Shown: positions 18,956-29,592, counted from the first letter of the stretch. The stretch is DNA of 64,000 bases from Buttiauxella agrestis ATCC 33320 (GCF_000735355.1 NZ_JMPI01000074.1:62001-126000); one strand, 5' to 3'. Numbers and translations are program-made. Notes: a model not told the origin generated them from the sequence alone.

Positions 18956-19945
18956 ATGAACAAGTGGGGAGTTGGACTTACATTACTGTTGGCATCAACC
19001 AGCGTACTGGCGAAAGATATTCAGTTACTTAACGTCTCATACGATCCCACTCGCGAACTTTATGACGAGTACAACAAGGCGTTCAGTGCTCACTGGAAAC
19101 AACAAACCGGCGATAACGTTGTTATTCGTCAGTCTCACGGTGGCTCAGGTAAACAAGCAACGTCTGTTATCAACGGCATTGAAGCTGACGTAGTGACTCT
19201 GGCCCTGGCGTACGATGTCGATGCTATCGCTGAACGTGGCCGTATCGATAAAAACTGGATCAAGCGCCTGCCAGACAACTCCGCGCCTTATACGTCGACT
19301 ATCGTTTTCCTGGTGCGCAAAGGCAATCCGAAACAAATTCATGACTGGAACGATCTGATTAAACCGGGCGTTTCCGTTATCACTCCAAACCCGAAAAGCT
19401 CAGGCGGCGCGCGCTGGAACTATCTGGCAGCGTGGGGTTATGCCCTTCATCACAACAATAACGATCAAGCCAAAGCGCAAGATTTCGTGAAAGCGCTGTA
19501 TAAAAACGTTGAAGTGCTGGACTCCGGTGCTCGCGGTTCAACCAATACCTTCGTTGAGCGCAATATCGGTGATGTGCTGATTGCCTGGGAAAACGAAGCA
19601 TTACTGGCAACTAACGAGCTGGGCAAAGATAAGTTTGAAATTGTCACCCCAAGCGAATCAATCCTTGCCGAGCCTACCGTTTCTGTCGTCGATAAAGTGG
19701 TCGATAAGAAAGGGACTCAGGAAGTTGCTACGGCGTATCTGAAATACCTTTACTCGCCAGAAGGCCAGGAAATTGCGGCGAAAAACTACTATCGCCCACG
19801 CAATGCAGACGTTGCGAAGAAGTATGAAAGTGCTTTCCCGAAACTTAAACTGTATACCATTGATGAAGAGTTCGGCGGCTGGACAAAAGCGCAGAAAGAT
19901 CACTTCTCAAATGGCGGAACCTTCGACCAGATTAGTCAGCGTTAA
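18956..19945 (+). CDS. sbp: Periplasmic sulfate-binding protein
   Basis: Binds sulfate and delivers it to the CysTWA ABC transporter. It is 329 aa with a signal peptide cleaved after Ala19 (SVLA|KDIQ). The mature protein has the family signatures [35 protein letters not shown] and [14 protein letters not shown]. Monocistronic between two terminators. In E. coli it is part of the CysB sulfur-starvation regulon; I did not identify a CysB site with confidence. Confidence 0.98.
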   Translation: MNKWGVGLTLLLASTSVLAKDIQLLNVSYDPTRELYDEYNKAFSAHWKQQTGDNVVIRQSHGGSGKQATSVINGIEADVVTLALAYDVDAIAERGRIDKNWIKRLPDNSAPYTSTIVFLVRKGNPKQIHDWNDLIKPGVSVITPNPKSSGGARWNYLAAWGYALHHNNNDQAKAQDFVKALYKNVEVLDSGARGSTNTFVERNIGDVLIAWENEALLATNELGKDKFEIVTPSESILAEPTVSVVDKVVDKKGTQEVATAYLKYLYSPEGQEIAAKNYYRPRNADVAKKYESAFPKLKLYTIDEEFGGWTKAQKDHFSNGGTFDQISQR

Positions 19946-19954
19946 GTTTAAAGG

Positions 19955-19982
19955 CGGCTCCGAAAGGAGCCGTTTTGCTTTT
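19955..19982 (+). terminator. sbp terminator
   Basis: The stem CGGCTCC-GAAA-GGAGCCG is followed by TTTTGCTTTT, 10 nt after the sbp stop. Confidence 0.88.
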
Positions 19983-20039
19983 GAGTTTCCGTAAGTTGCG
20001 TTACGCTGAGCATCCCTCTAATTGTTTCTAAGGTTTCAA

Positions 20040-20798
20040 TTGCGGTTACGACGCCCGGTCATTCTTTTAATCCTCGTATTGCTTGTTACCGCGGTGGGAT
20101 GGTTTAGCCTGCGGCAATATTTGCATCACCCCGATGCGCTATGGCGAATCGTCAGCCAGCAATGTGTTCCTCAGCAGCAAAAAAACCAAAGCCCTGAGCC
20201 TTGCGCCAAAGTGGATTTGCGCTCGGGATATGTTTTGCTCAAAGACATCAACGGCCCACTTCAATATTTGCTCATGCCTGCCGCGAAAATTAAAGGTATG
20301 GAAAGCCCTGAGCTTTTGCAGCCGAAAACACCGAATTTCTTTTGGCTGGCCTGGCAGCAGCGCAATGTGATGAGTGTTCACCGAGGATCTCACGTGCCTG
20401 ACGAAGTTATTTCGCTCACGATAAACTCCACGTCCGGGCGCACGCAAAACCAGCTGCATATTCATATTTCCTGTTTGCGGGAGGATGTGCGCGAGCAGTT
20501 GAATCGCTATACAAACACCCTGAACAGCCACTGGCAGCAATTCCCGGAATCACTGGTGGGAAACCAGTACATCGCAAGAAAAGTGGGTGTGGAGGAGTTT
20601 TCACAATCTGGCCCGTTTATCATGCTGGCGAATCAGGTTGCGCAGGCACGCGAGCATATGGGGCGTTACAGTATTGCGATGGCACAACTGGCTGACGGAG
20701 ATTGGGTGGTTTTGGCGACAGAGCGGAATTTACTACGCTTGAATCTGGCTTCTGCTGAGCAACTACAAGATCATGACTGCGGATTGCTCAAAAAATAA
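20040..20798 (+). CDS. cdh: CDP-diacylglycerol diphosphatase
   Basis: Inner-membrane hydrolase converting CDP-diacylglycerol to phosphatidate and CMP. It is 252 aa from this start (E. coli about 251). One N-terminal membrane helix (about 7-24) precedes the Cdh domain with DLRSGYVLLKDINGPLQYLLMP, FFWLAWQQR and the histidine motif LHIHISC. The start is a TTG with AAGG 6 nt upstream; a second in-frame TTG six codons earlier lacks a Shine-Dalgarno. No in-frame ATG lies near the family N-terminus. Confidence 0.92.
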   Translation: MRLRRPVILLILVLLVTAVGWFSLRQYLHHPDALWRIVSQQCVPQQQKNQSPEPCAKVDLRSGYVLLKDINGPLQYLLMPAAKIKGMESPELLQPKTPNFFWLAWQQRNVMSVHRGSHVPDEVISLTINSTSGRTQNQLHIHISCLREDVREQLNRYTNTLNSHWQQFPESLVGNQYIARKVGVEEFSQSGPFIMLANQVAQAREHMGRYSIAMAQLADGDWVVLATERNLLRLNLASAEQLQDHDCGLLKK

Positions 20799-20821
20799 AG
20801 GCCCTGCCGGAGCAGAGCCTT
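20790..20821 (-). terminator. tpiA terminator
   Basis: On the minus strand, AAGGCTCTGC-TCCG-GCAGGGCCTT is followed by TATTTTTT. It overlaps the end of cdh and lies after the tpiA stop. Confidence 0.82.
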
Positions 20822-20842
20822 AACGTTTATTCGCGAGAAAAC

Positions 20843-21610
20843 TTACGCTTTTTTCGCTTCAGCCGCAGCTTTAACGATAACGGCAAATGCGTCTGCTTTC
20901 AGGGAAGCACCGCCAACCAGCGCGCCGTCGATATCCGGCTGAGCAAACAGCTCTGCTGCGTTTTTATCGTTTACGGAACCGCCGTACTGGATGATCACTT
21001 GCTCAGCCACTTTCGCATCAGCTTTAGCGATGTGGTCACGAATGAATTTGTGAACAGCCTGAGCCTGAGCAGGAGTTGCTGATTTGCCAGTACCGATTGC
21101 CCATACTGGTTCGTAAGCGATTACCACGCCTTCGAATGCGGCAGCACCCTGAGTTTTCAGAACCGCGTCAATCTGACGTGCACAAACTTCTTCAGTTTTG
21201 CCCGCTTCGTTTTCTGCTTCGGTTTCGCCGATGCAAAGAACAGGGATCAGGCCAACTTCTTTCAGAATGGCGAATTTCTTAGCGATCAGTTCATCAGACT
21301 CTGCGTGGTAAGTACGACGCTCTGAGTGACCGATGATGATGTATTTAGCACCAACATCTTTCAGCATTTCTGCGGAAACTTCGCCAGTGAATGCGCCAGA
21401 CAGGTTCAGGTCAACGTTCTGAGCACCAAGAATGATGTGGCTGCCAGAAGCGGCATGTTTAGCCAGATCCAGATACATAGTAGGAGGAGCGATAGCCACG
21501 CCACAGCCAGCAACGCCAGCCAGTTCTTTGCGTAAGCCAGCAACCAGCTCGTGTACCATGTGCTTGCTGCCGTTCAGTTTCCAGTTACCCATCACCAAAG
21601 GATGTCGCAT
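20843..21610 (-). CDS. tpiA: Triosephosphate isomerase
   Basis: Interconverts dihydroxyacetone phosphate and glyceraldehyde 3-phosphate. It is 255 aa, a TIM barrel with GNWKLNGS (catalytic Lys11), IIGHSERR (catalytic His) and the [11 protein letters not shown] loop with the catalytic Glu, then [11 protein letters not shown] and [10 protein letters not shown]. An ATG seven codons upstream is in frame, but [11 protein letters not shown] is the family start. Convergent with cdh. Confidence 0.98.
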   Translation of the reverse strand: MRHPLVMGNWKLNGSKHMVHELVAGLRKELAGVAGCGVAIAPPTMYLDLAKHAASGSHIILGAQNVDLNLSGAFTGEVSAEMLKDVGAKYIIIGHSERRTYHAESDELIAKKFAILKEVGLIPVLCIGETEAENEAGKTEEVCARQIDAVLKTQGAAAFEGVVIAYEPVWAIGTGKSATPAQAQAVHKFIRDHIAKADAKVAEQVIIQYGGSVNDKNAAELFAQPDIDGALVGGASLKADAFAVIVKAAAEAKKA

Positions 21611-21720
21611 CTTAATTCTCCACAAGGTCAAACTAATAAAAGAATCGCTGCCATTCAGGGCAGCATGGTCTGTGAAACAGTATAGAGACTCAACTGCCTA
21701 AAGGCTTTGCTTTTTGTCAT

Positions 21721-22320
21721 TTATTCGCCGTTGTTAAGCGTTTCAGATAGCGTCAGCTTAATCGGTTCAACTGCGAAGGTAAGCCCCTTTTCACCGTTAT
21801 CCGCAACCACATAGCGAATCGCGCCATCTGTTTGCGCGTAATAACGCTTGTTCTTACCATTGCCGAGCAATTTGTTAAGTTTCGTCACGCTTTGCGGTTT
21901 TGAAAGCGATGTCGTAAACGTGCGAACCAGCGCCGCCATATACTCATTCGCTTTTGCGCGAGCGGCTTTTTGCTCCGGTCCCTGAATCGGTAACCAGGTT
22001 ATCTGAATAGATTTTATCTTGAGCGTGCCGCGCTCAAGTGCGGCGGACGCATAGAGATTTTCGTTAATCTTACTGGCTGCGCGCATCAGGTTGATTTCAT
22101 CAGCATTAGAGTCGATGGCGCGGAATTCGTTGATCGGCAACTTCGGATTTTCAGCGCTGAATTTTTCCCGAAACTGCGTGATGTTCATGTCAAACGTTGG
22201 CGCACCTGCCAGCAAATACGGAGCGGCTTGTAGCGTTGACGCAGAATCTGTAGGCGGATCGGCCCAGACCACCGTGGCGGGTAGCATCAGTAAAGCCAGA
22301 GCTGCAAACAGATGTCTCAT
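21721..22320 (-). CDS. yiiQ: DUF1454 family exported protein YiiQ
   Basis: Conserved enterobacterial protein of unknown function, 199 aa, the length of E. coli YiiQ. A signal peptide (MRHLFAALALLMLPATVVWA) ends after Ala20, so the protein is periplasmic. No catalytic motif is evident in the mature part, which includes INEFRAIDSNADEINLMRAA and ends with a region matching E. coli. The frame continues 20 codons upstream, but those residues would bury the signal peptide. Upstream of tpiA on the same strand with a 110-nt gap. Confidence 0.9.
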   Translation of the reverse strand: MRHLFAALALLMLPATVVWADPPTDSASTLQAAPYLLAGAPTFDMNITQFREKFSAENPKLPINEFRAIDSNADEINLMRAASKINENLYASAALERGTLKIKSIQITWLPIQGPEQKAARAKANEYMAALVRTFTTSLSKPQSVTKLNKLLGNGKNKRYYAQTDGAIRYVVADNGEKGLTFAVEPIKLTLSETLNNGE

Positions 22321-22434
22321 TGACAAATTCTCCTGTGAATTCTGCTTCCCGATTAAATCGGCATTCCGTTGGCTTGTCAAAACCCGGCATAGCCAGGGTA
22401 CACTACGGCGCTAAACAATAAAATGGACCTTACC

Positions 22435-22854
22435 ATGACCATACAGCAATGGCTGTTCTCTTTTAACGGACGTATTGGACGTCGTGACTTCTGGATTTGG
22501 ATTGGCGTTTGGTTAATCGCGCTGATCATTCTCTTCACCCTGGCGGGTGCAGAAATTATGCCTTATTCCACCGCGGGTTTCTTTTTATCGGGTTCGTTGA
22601 TTCCAACGGCGGCGGTGATTGTGAAACGTCTGCATGACAGAAATAAGAAAGGCTGGTGGGCGCTGCTGTTTATTCCAGCGTGGCTGCTGCTCGCGGGCAA
22701 CTGGGAAACATTCGGAACTTTAGCGCAATGGGGACTTGGGCGTTTTATTCCAACGCTGATTCTGGTGATGGTGATTATGGACCTGGGCGCGTTTGTTGGC
22801 ACCCAGGGTGAAAACCGTTTTGGCAAAGACACCAGCGAAGTGAAGTACCGCTAA
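22435..22854 (+). CDS. yiiR: DUF805 family inner-membrane protein YiiR
   Basis: Small membrane protein of about 139 aa with three to four hydrophobic helices (about 22-40, 45-65, 75-92, 100-120). The DUF805 signatures are FNGRIGRRDFWIW at the start and VKRLHDRNKKGWW in the middle; it ends GTQGENRFGKDTSEVKYR. Function unknown. An ATG four codons upstream (22423) is also possible; I chose the start matching E. coli MTIQQWLF. Convergent with fpr with no gap. E. coli has yiiS and uspD between these genes; they are absent here. Confidence 0.88.
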   Translation: MTIQQWLFSFNGRIGRRDFWIWIGVWLIALIILFTLAGAEIMPYSTAGFFLSGSLIPTAAVIVKRLHDRNKKGWWALLFIPAWLLLAGNWETFGTLAQWGLGRFIPTLILVMVIMDLGAFVGTQGENRFGKDTSEVKYR

Positions 22855-22855
22855 A

Positions 22856-23602
22856 TTACCAGTAATGTTCAGCAGTCATATGGCCCGGTCGGCGACGTAA
22901 ATGTTTGGTCATCTGCCGGGTATCTTTCAGCAATTGCTGCGTATCACGTACCATCTGCGGGTTGCCGCACAACATCACATGGCTGGTTTCAATGTTCATC
23001 GGCAATCCGACTGCCGCTTCCAGCTCACCGTTTTCGATCAATGCAGGCACGCGTCCGGTTAGCGAACCCGGAATAGACTCACGGCTGACAACCGTCTGAA
23101 TGCGTAGCTTTCCTTCGTATTGCTGCTGGAGTTTTTGCATTAACGGCAAATAACTCAAGTCCTGCGCGTAACGTACTGCATGCAGCAAAACGATATTCTC
23201 AAAACGCTCGAGTCCAGTGCCTTCCTGCAAAATTGAAAGATACGGCCCTAATGCGGTTCCTGTCGCCAGCATCCATAGCGTCTGGCAGTCAGGAATTTCA
23301 TCGAGCACAAAGAAACCTGCCGCTTCGCTGACCAATGAAATCTCGTCGCCGGGTTGCAGCGCGTGTAAACGCGGGCTGAGTTTGCCTTCAGGTACGGTGA
23401 CCAGATAAAACTCAAGATTCGGATCGCTGGGCGCGTTGACGTAGGAGTAGGCTCGCTGCACGCGTTCGCCATCAATTTCCATCCCAAGCTTGGTAAATTG
23501 CCCGGCGGTGAAAGGGGCGACAGGCGCATGAACAGTGAGACTAAACAGAGCATCGGTCCAGTTTTCAATCCGGATGACTTTACCTTTGACCCATTCCGCC
23601 AT
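22856..23602 (-). CDS. fpr: Flavodoxin/ferredoxin-NADP(+) reductase
   Basis: FAD enzyme passing electrons from NADPH to flavodoxin or ferredoxin, which serve radical SAM enzymes, methionine synthase reactivation and the superoxide response. It is 248 aa. The FAD domain has the RAYSYVNAP motif and GKLSPRLHAL; the NADP domain has MLATGTALGPYLSIL and VMLCGNPQMV, and it ends HLRRRPGHMTAEHYW. The frame is open 28 codons upstream; the start is set by the family N-terminus (MAEWVKG). SoxRS-controlled in E. coli. It follows glpX on the same strand with a 101-nt gap holding a stem without a T tract. Confidence 0.97.
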   Translation of the reverse strand: MAEWVKGKVIRIENWTDALFSLTVHAPVAPFTAGQFTKLGMEIDGERVQRAYSYVNAPSDPNLEFYLVTVPEGKLSPRLHALQPGDEISLVSEAAGFFVLDEIPDCQTLWMLATGTALGPYLSILQEGTGLERFENIVLLHAVRYAQDLSYLPLMQKLQQQYEGKLRIQTVVSRESIPGSLTGRVPALIENGELEAAVGLPMNIETSHVMLCGNPQMVRDTQQLLKDTRQMTKHLRRRPGHMTAEHYW

Positions 23603-23703
23603 AATGCACGCTCCCCTTTGTTGTGTTTTCCCTATCTTCACCAGAAAAGTGCGAGATTTCCAGCCGGTTAAAGCTGGAAAGCTCAATCAGACAAACGGCG
23701 GCC

Positions 23704-24714
23704 TTACAGAATATGAGTCTGTACGTCCGGGTCTTTGCGGTCGAGATAGTGAATAGATTGGATACGGCGAATAGTGCGAGACTTTCCGCGAATCAGCAGT
23801 GTTTCTGTGGTCGCCATATTCCCTTTGCGCGTAATCCCGTCCAGCAAATCGCCTTTAGTGATGCCGGTTGCGGAGAAGATAACGTTGTCGTTACGCGCCA
23901 TATCATCGAGTTTTAATACCACACCCGCTTCAATGCCCATTGCCTTACAGCGTTCTAATTCTTTTTCACCGATAAGACGGTTTTCTTCGCTATCACCCTT
24001 CACATGGTGACGAGCCAACAGGCGGCCTTGCATGTCGCCATCTAACGCACGAATAACCGCTGCGGAAATCACGCCTTCAGGTGCGCCGCCGATACCGTAC
24101 ATCACATCGACTTCGCTATCTGGCATACAGGTCAAAATTGACGCTGCAACATCACCATCAGGAATGGCGAAAACGCGCACGCCAAGTTTTTGTAACTCAG
24201 CAATGGTGGCGTCGTGGCGTGGTTTAGCAAGAATGGTAACGGTGAGCTCGCTCAGTGGCTTATTGAGCGCAACGGCGATGTTATAGAGGTTTTCAGCCAG
24301 CGGCAGATTGAGGTCGATAATGCCTTTCGCACCCGGGCCGACAATCAGTTTTTCCATGTACATATCGGGCGCATTCAGGAAGCTGCCTTTATCGCCGACG
24401 GCCAGCACCGCCAGCGCGTTGGCCTGGCCCATTGCCGTCATGCGGGTACCTTCAATCGGGTCAACAGCGATGTCTACCGCGTCGCCCTGGCCGGTACCGA
24501 CTTTTTCACCAATGTAGAGCATTGGTGCTTCGTCGATTTCCCCTTCGCCAATCACAATCTGGCCATCAATATTGACCTGATTGAGCATGATACGCATGGC
24601 GTGAACGGCTGCTCCATCCGCCGTGTTTTTGTCGCCACGACCCAACCATTTATAACCCGCCAGTGCCGCCGCTTCGGTTACACGGGAAAATTCAATCGCA
24701 AGTTCTCGTCTCAT
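23704..24714 (-). CDS. glpX: Class II fructose-1,6-bisphosphatase
   Basis: Mn-dependent gluconeogenic phosphatase, 336 aa. It has the GRGDKNTADGAAVHAMR segment, VIGEGEIDEAPML, the metal and substrate motif DIAVDPIEGTRMTAMGQANALAVLAVG, and IGGAPEGVISAAVI. An ATG eight codons upstream is in frame; MRRELAIEFSRVTE is the family start. Last gene of glpF-glpK-glpX, separated from glpK by about 100 nt that holds a repeat-like hairpin. It turns glycerol-derived triose phosphate towards hexose phosphate. Confidence 0.97.
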   Translation of the reverse strand: MRRELAIEFSRVTEAAALAGYKWLGRGDKNTADGAAVHAMRIMLNQVNIDGQIVIGEGEIDEAPMLYIGEKVGTGQGDAVDIAVDPIEGTRMTAMGQANALAVLAVGDKGSFLNAPDMYMEKLIVGPGAKGIIDLNLPLAENLYNIAVALNKPLSELTVTILAKPRHDATIAELQKLGVRVFAIPDGDVAASILTCMPDSEVDVMYGIGGAPEGVISAAVIRALDGDMQGRLLARHHVKGDSEENRLIGEKELERCKAMGIEAGVVLKLDDMARNDNVIFSATGITKGDLLDGITRKGNMATTETLLIRGKSRTIRRIQSIHYLDRKDPDVQTHIL

Positions 24715-24772
24715 TACATACTCATTTAAGAAGCCCAATTGCGACCGAGTTTAGCACAGGCGGGGTAGGGTG

Positions 24773-24808
24773 ATCCCCTCTCCCTGGGGGAGAGGGTTAG
24801 GGGGAGGG
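24773..24808. repeat. Palindromic CCCTCTCCC/GGGAGAGGG repeat between glpK and glpX
   Basis: CCCCTCTCCC is followed almost at once by GGGGGAGAGGG and then TTAGGGGGAGGG, giving a strong GC-rich hairpin on either strand. From memory, units of this kind (CCCTCTCCC with a nearby GGGAGAGGG and an adjoining CCCTAACCC-like arm) are scattered between genes in many enteric genomes. In the glpFKX transcript it would form a stem between glpK and glpX and could protect the glpFK portion or limit glpX expression. Confidence 0.6.
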
Positions 24809-24811
24809 CAA

Positions 24812-26341
<1,530 letters not shown>

Positions 26342-26347
26342 TCAGTC

Positions 26348-27199
26348 TTACAAAGAAGCATTTTGTTGCGTGGAGGTGCTGGATTTCTCTTTATCTTCAA
26401 CACATACATCGCAAGGTAAATGGTGGCCAATCAACTTACGGTAGCCAAATGCGCCAAGTGCTGCGCCTACTATTGGGCCAAATACTGGCACCAGGAAGTA
26501 AGGAATATCGCGTCCACCCGTAAAGGCAACCTCACCCCAGCCCGCGAGCCATGCAAACAGTTTCGGACCGAAGTCACGCGCAGGGTTCATAGCAAAGCCG
26601 GTGAGCGGTCCCATTGATGCGCCGATAACCGCAATCAGCAAGCCAATCAGCAACGGTGCTAATGGGCCACGTGGAATGCCGTTGCCATCATCAGTCAGAG
26701 CCAGGATAACGCCCATCAAAATGGCGGTAATCACCATCTCTACAGCAAACGCCTGAATCAAATTGATGTGTGGATTAGGATAGGTTGAGAAGATACCGGC
26801 CAAATCCAGGCTTTCTACGCTGCCGCGCACCATATGATGCGTCTGTTCGTAATCGAGGAATAAATTGTAATACAGGCCATACACCAAAGCTGCGGCGCAG
26901 AACGCACCTGCGACTTGTGAAACAATAAACGGAACCACTTTGCGTTTATCGAAGCAGGCGAACAGGCACAATGCGATGGTGACTGCCGGGTTGAGGTGCG
27001 CACCGGATACCCCTGCGGTCAGGTAGATAGCCATCGCTACCCCCAGCCCCCAGATGATACTAATTTCCCATTGCCCGAAGCTTGCGCCTGCCACTTTTAA
27101 GGCGGCAACGCATCCGACACCAAAGAAAATCAACAATGCTGTACCCATGAACTCGGCGATGCACTGACCTTTCAAGGTTGATGGAGCTGTCTGACTCAT
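26348..27199 (-). CDS. glpF: Glycerol facilitator (aquaglyceroporin)
   Basis: Inner-membrane channel for glycerol and small polyols. It is 283 aa with six membrane-spanning helices and the two half-helices carrying NPA motifs: GAHLNPAVTIAL near residue 66 and FAMNPARDFGPK near 203, the latter with the Asp and Arg typical of glycerol-conducting members. The cytoplasmic tail is rich in Ser, Thr and Asn. First gene of glpFKX; GlpR-type operator sequence lies about 85 nt upstream. Confidence 0.98.
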   Translation of the reverse strand: MSQTAPSTLKGQCIAEFMGTALLIFFGVGCVAALKVAGASFGQWEISIIWGLGVAMAIYLTAGVSGAHLNPAVTIALCLFACFDKRKVVPFIVSQVAGAFCAAALVYGLYYNLFLDYEQTHHMVRGSVESLDLAGIFSTYPNPHINLIQAFAVEMVITAILMGVILALTDDGNGIPRGPLAPLLIGLLIAVIGASMGPLTGFAMNPARDFGPKLFAWLAGWGEVAFTGGRDIPYFLVPVFGPIVGAALGAFGYRKLIGHHLPCDVCVEDKEKSSTSTQQNASL

Positions 27200-27224
27200 A
27201 ATAGGGTCCTGAAGGCAAAATTAA

Positions 27225-27320
27225 TGATTATTGTTTGTTCGGGCATTCCCTGCCGCGCAGGTGCCATGTAGGCGTAGTGTTAATTTATCGTTAACGAACA
27301 TAAACGAGAAATATCGAACC
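27225..27320 (-). promoter_or_regulatory. glpFKX promoter region with GlpR-type operators
   Basis: TTATCGTTAACGAACATAA (about 27285-27303) closely matches the palindromic glycerol-3-phosphate repressor operator (ATGTTCG..CGAACAT). ATATCGAAC (27311-27319) is a further half-site, and TTGTTTGTTCG near 27231 a weaker one nearer the gene. The array fits control of glpF by GlpR as in E. coli. CRP control is known there; I do not see an unambiguous CRP site. Confidence 0.7.
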
Positions 27321-27602
27321 TTAAATTTGTGTGGCTCGTCATAAAAATGAGCGATTTCGCGTCATTATGTGCGCATTATCACCCAAAAAAGACAACGCAA
27401 ACGCGCACGTTAATCTTCAGCGCATTAACAAATAGTGATTTTAAGCCGCCCTGTCGTTCGGTATATGCCGAAAAACGTTATGTTACGCAAAGAGCGCTTG
27501 AACTCGCTGGACACGCGTACTCACGCTACTTACAATCGAGACACGCTGCGTGGTGCGCATATATTCATAAGGTGTCTTCGGGGAATATCCGGAACGGGGA
27601 TT
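27321..27602. other. Intergenic region between glpF operators and ERIC copy 2
   Basis: No gene is supported here; short open frames lack a recognisable product. The stretch is AT-rich at the glpF end and presumably also holds upstream activation sequence for glpF. The zapB promoter must lie here or within the ERIC element. Confidence 0.6.
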
Positions 27603-27728
27603 TATACCCATCATCCTTCAAGCTGCAGGGACGTTGGCTGCGCTCACTTACCCGAACACTTACTGAAGTAAGCTCATCGGGATAAGCTCCCTGGCCGCCT
27701 ACCTGCAACTCGAATGCTAACGGGTATA
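27603..27728. repeat. ERIC element, copy 2
   Basis: A 126-bp imperfect palindrome upstream of zapB, bounded by TATACCC and GGGTATA. The core ACTTACTGAAGTAAGCTC, with CTCACTTACCCG before and CGGGATAAGCTCC after, matches the ERIC core. It is in the same orientation as copy 1 (left end TACCCATCAT in both) and ends 39 nt before the zapB start, so it probably contributes to the zapB leader or promoter. Confidence 0.92.
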
Positions 27729-27767
27729 GACATCCATCAACGCCTTGCAATTCAGGAGAGGTTCGAA

Positions 27768-28007
27768 ATGTCATTTGAAGTGTTTGAGAAACTGGAAGCA
27801 AAAGTACAGCAGGCGATTGATACCATTACCCTGCTGCAAATGGAAATCGAAGAACTGAAAGAGACGAACAACAATCTGTCTCAGCAAGTTCAGCAATCTC
27901 AGAGCAATCATGAAGAATTAGTACGCGAAAACAATTCTCTGAAAGAGCAACAGCACGTCTGGCAGGATCGTCTGCACGCCCTGCTGGGTAAAATGGAAGA
28001 AGTGTAA
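27768..28007 (+). CDS. zapB: Cell division protein ZapB
   Basis: Cytoplasmic coiled-coil protein that joins the Z-ring early through ZapA and links to MatP. It is 79 aa, entirely heptad-repeat coiled coil from [14 protein letters not shown] to the C-terminus, ending LLGKMEEV. The frame stays open 18 codons further upstream into the ERIC repeat, but the family starts here and AGGAGAGG lies 9 nt before the ATG. E. coli ZapB is about 81 aa. Followed by a strong terminator shared with the converging rraA. Confidence 0.95.
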   Translation: MSFEVFEKLEAKVQQAIDTITLLQMEIEELKETNNNLSQQVQQSQSNHEELVRENNSLKEQQHVWQDRLHALLGKMEEV

Positions 28008-28023
28008 GACCACAGCTTCAATA

Positions 28024-28051
28024 AAAACGGGCGCCCCAGGGCGCCCGTTTT
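28024..28051. terminator. Bidirectional terminator between zapB and rraA
   Basis: ACGGGCGCCC-CAG-GGCGCCCGT has T-rich sequence after the stem on both strands (TTTTGTT on plus, TTTTTATT on minus). It lies between convergent genes. Confidence 0.88.
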
Positions 28052-28065
28052 GTTATTCGATTTTG

Positions 28066-28551
28066 TTACTCAATATCGAGGGGATCTTCGGAAAGGATAA
28101 TGCCGGTGTTATCCGCATACAGATGGTCGCCGGAGAAGAATGTCACGCCGCCAAAGTTAACGCGCACGTCACTTTCACCAACGCCAACACCCGCAGAGCC
28201 AACAGGAATGGCGGCAATTGCCTGAATACCAATATCCAGTTCTTCCAGGTCATCGACCTGGCGCACGGCACCGTATACCACAATGCCTTCCCACTCGTTT
28301 TGAGTCGCCAGACGGGCAAGTTCTGCGTCAATCAACGCGCGGCGAACTGAGCCACCGCCATCAATCACCAGCACTCGGCCACGGCCATTTTGTTCGAGCA
28401 GATCATACAACAATCCGTTGTCCTCGAAACATTTCACCGTGATGATTTGCCCGCCAAAGGACGACCGCCCACCGAAATTGGAAAACAGCGGTTCAACGAC
28501 GTTGACATCTTCCTGGTAGATGTCGCAAAGCTCGGAAGTATCATATTTCAT
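28066..28551 (-). CDS. rraA: Ribonuclease E activity regulator RraA
   Basis: Trimeric protein that binds the RNase E C-terminal region and DEAD-box helicases and inhibits degradosome activity. It is 161 aa, nearly identical over its length to the E. coli protein: [57 protein letters not shown] and the C-terminal [22 protein letters not shown] region. An ATG eight codons upstream is in frame; the family start is used. Downstream of menA, as in E. coli. Confidence 0.97.
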   Translation of the reverse strand: MKYDTSELCDIYQEDVNVVEPLFSNFGGRSSFGGQIITVKCFEDNGLLYDLLEQNGRGRVLVIDGGGSVRRALIDAELARLATQNEWEGIVVYGAVRQVDDLEELDIGIQAIAAIPVGSAGVGVGESDVRVNFGGVTFFSGDHLYADNTGIILSEDPLDIE

Positions 28552-28643
28552 AGGATTAAGATTCTGTTGCTGCACGAGTTGTCAGTATATCGCTTAATGT
28601 TAACTGTTGGCAAAATCATCAATTGTTAATTGATATTTGTCAG

Positions 28644-29573
28644 CTAAAACGACACCGTACTAAGCACAACTCCTATCGCAAACAATAGGTTAGTCAGTAA
28701 CGCGGCTTTTACCGTGCGCTCGAGCATGGGACGCATCGCGAGCGGATCCCTTTCGCGCAGCACAAACAGGGTTTGCTTAATCAGAAGCGGTGCTGCCAGC
28801 ACAAACAGCCAACCCCACAGACTTTGTAGCCACACCAGATTAAACACGGCCAGGCAGACCAGAGCGCCCATCAGCAAGCAGGCGTGATAACGACGAGCCT
28901 GCACTGGCCCCAGACGCACCGCCAGCGTGTTTTTACCGTTTTCCCGGTCGCTGTCGATATCGCGCAAATTATTAATATTAAGCACTGCAGTCGCTAATAA
29001 CCCGCACGCGGTCGCAGGTAAAAAGACTAGTGGCGCGAGAGAGTGCGCTTGTAGATACCAGGTTCCTGCCACGCTCAGCCAGCCGAAAAACACCAGCACC
29101 GAAATATCACCAAGCCCCATGTAACCATACGGACGCGTGCCGACGGTGTAGGTGATGGCCGCGATGATTGCCAGTAAACCTAAAGCCAGGAAGCCGAGGA
29201 AATCTGCCAGCGTACGGCAGGCAACGGCCACCAGCGCCAGTCCAGAAAGGCAAATCAGTATCACGGTGATCATCAGCGCCTTTTTCATTTGCGCTTGAGT
29301 AATCACCCCTTTTTGCATCCCGCGCAGCGGCCCGATACGGTCTTCTTTGTCGCTACCTTTTACCGCATCGCCGTAATCATTCGCCAGATTTGAGAGGATT
29401 TGCAGTAACCCCGCAGTCAACAATGCCAACAATGCGATTGCAGGGTTAAACACACCTTGCCAGAAAGCCAACGCCGAACCACAAACAATTGAGGCAAATG
29501 CCAGAGGTAACGTGCGTGGGCGCAGGCTTTCAAGCCAGGCCTGAGTGGTGCTTACAGAGTGCGATTCGCTCAT
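28644..29573 (-). CDS. menA: 1,4-dihydroxy-2-naphthoate polyprenyltransferase
   Basis: Inner-membrane UbiA-family prenyltransferase that attaches the octaprenyl chain to DHNA, making demethylmenaquinone for anaerobic respiration. It is 309 aa with about eight to nine membrane helices. The two Asp-rich magnesium/diphosphate motifs are NLANDYGDAVKGSDKEDR and NNLRDIDSDRENGK. A start 12 codons upstream is in frame; MSESHSVSTTQAWLESLRP aligns with the family. It lies beyond the hslVU terminator. Confidence 0.96.
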   Translation of the reverse strand: MSESHSVSTTQAWLESLRPRTLPLAFASIVCGSALAFWQGVFNPAIALLALLTAGLLQILSNLANDYGDAVKGSDKEDRIGPLRGMQKGVITQAQMKKALMITVILICLSGLALVAVACRTLADFLGFLALGLLAIIAAITYTVGTRPYGYMGLGDISVLVFFGWLSVAGTWYLQAHSLAPLVFLPATACGLLATAVLNINNLRDIDSDRENGKNTLAVRLGPVQARRYHACLLMGALVCLAVFNLVWLQSLWGWLFVLAAPLLIKQTLFVLRERDPLAMRPMLERTVKAALLTNLLFAIGVVLSTVSF

Positions 29574-29592
29574 AGTTCTCTCTGTTAGATAT

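Noticed and set aside
23655-23680. Stem TTTCCAGC/GGCTGGAAA between glpX and fpr
   Set aside because: Possible glpX terminator, but it has no T tract on the minus strand and a 7-nt loop, so I did not list it as a feature.
27329-27685. Open frames in the glpF-zapB gap, one running through ERIC
   Set aside because: They are composed partly of ERIC repeat sequence, match no family and have poor start signals.
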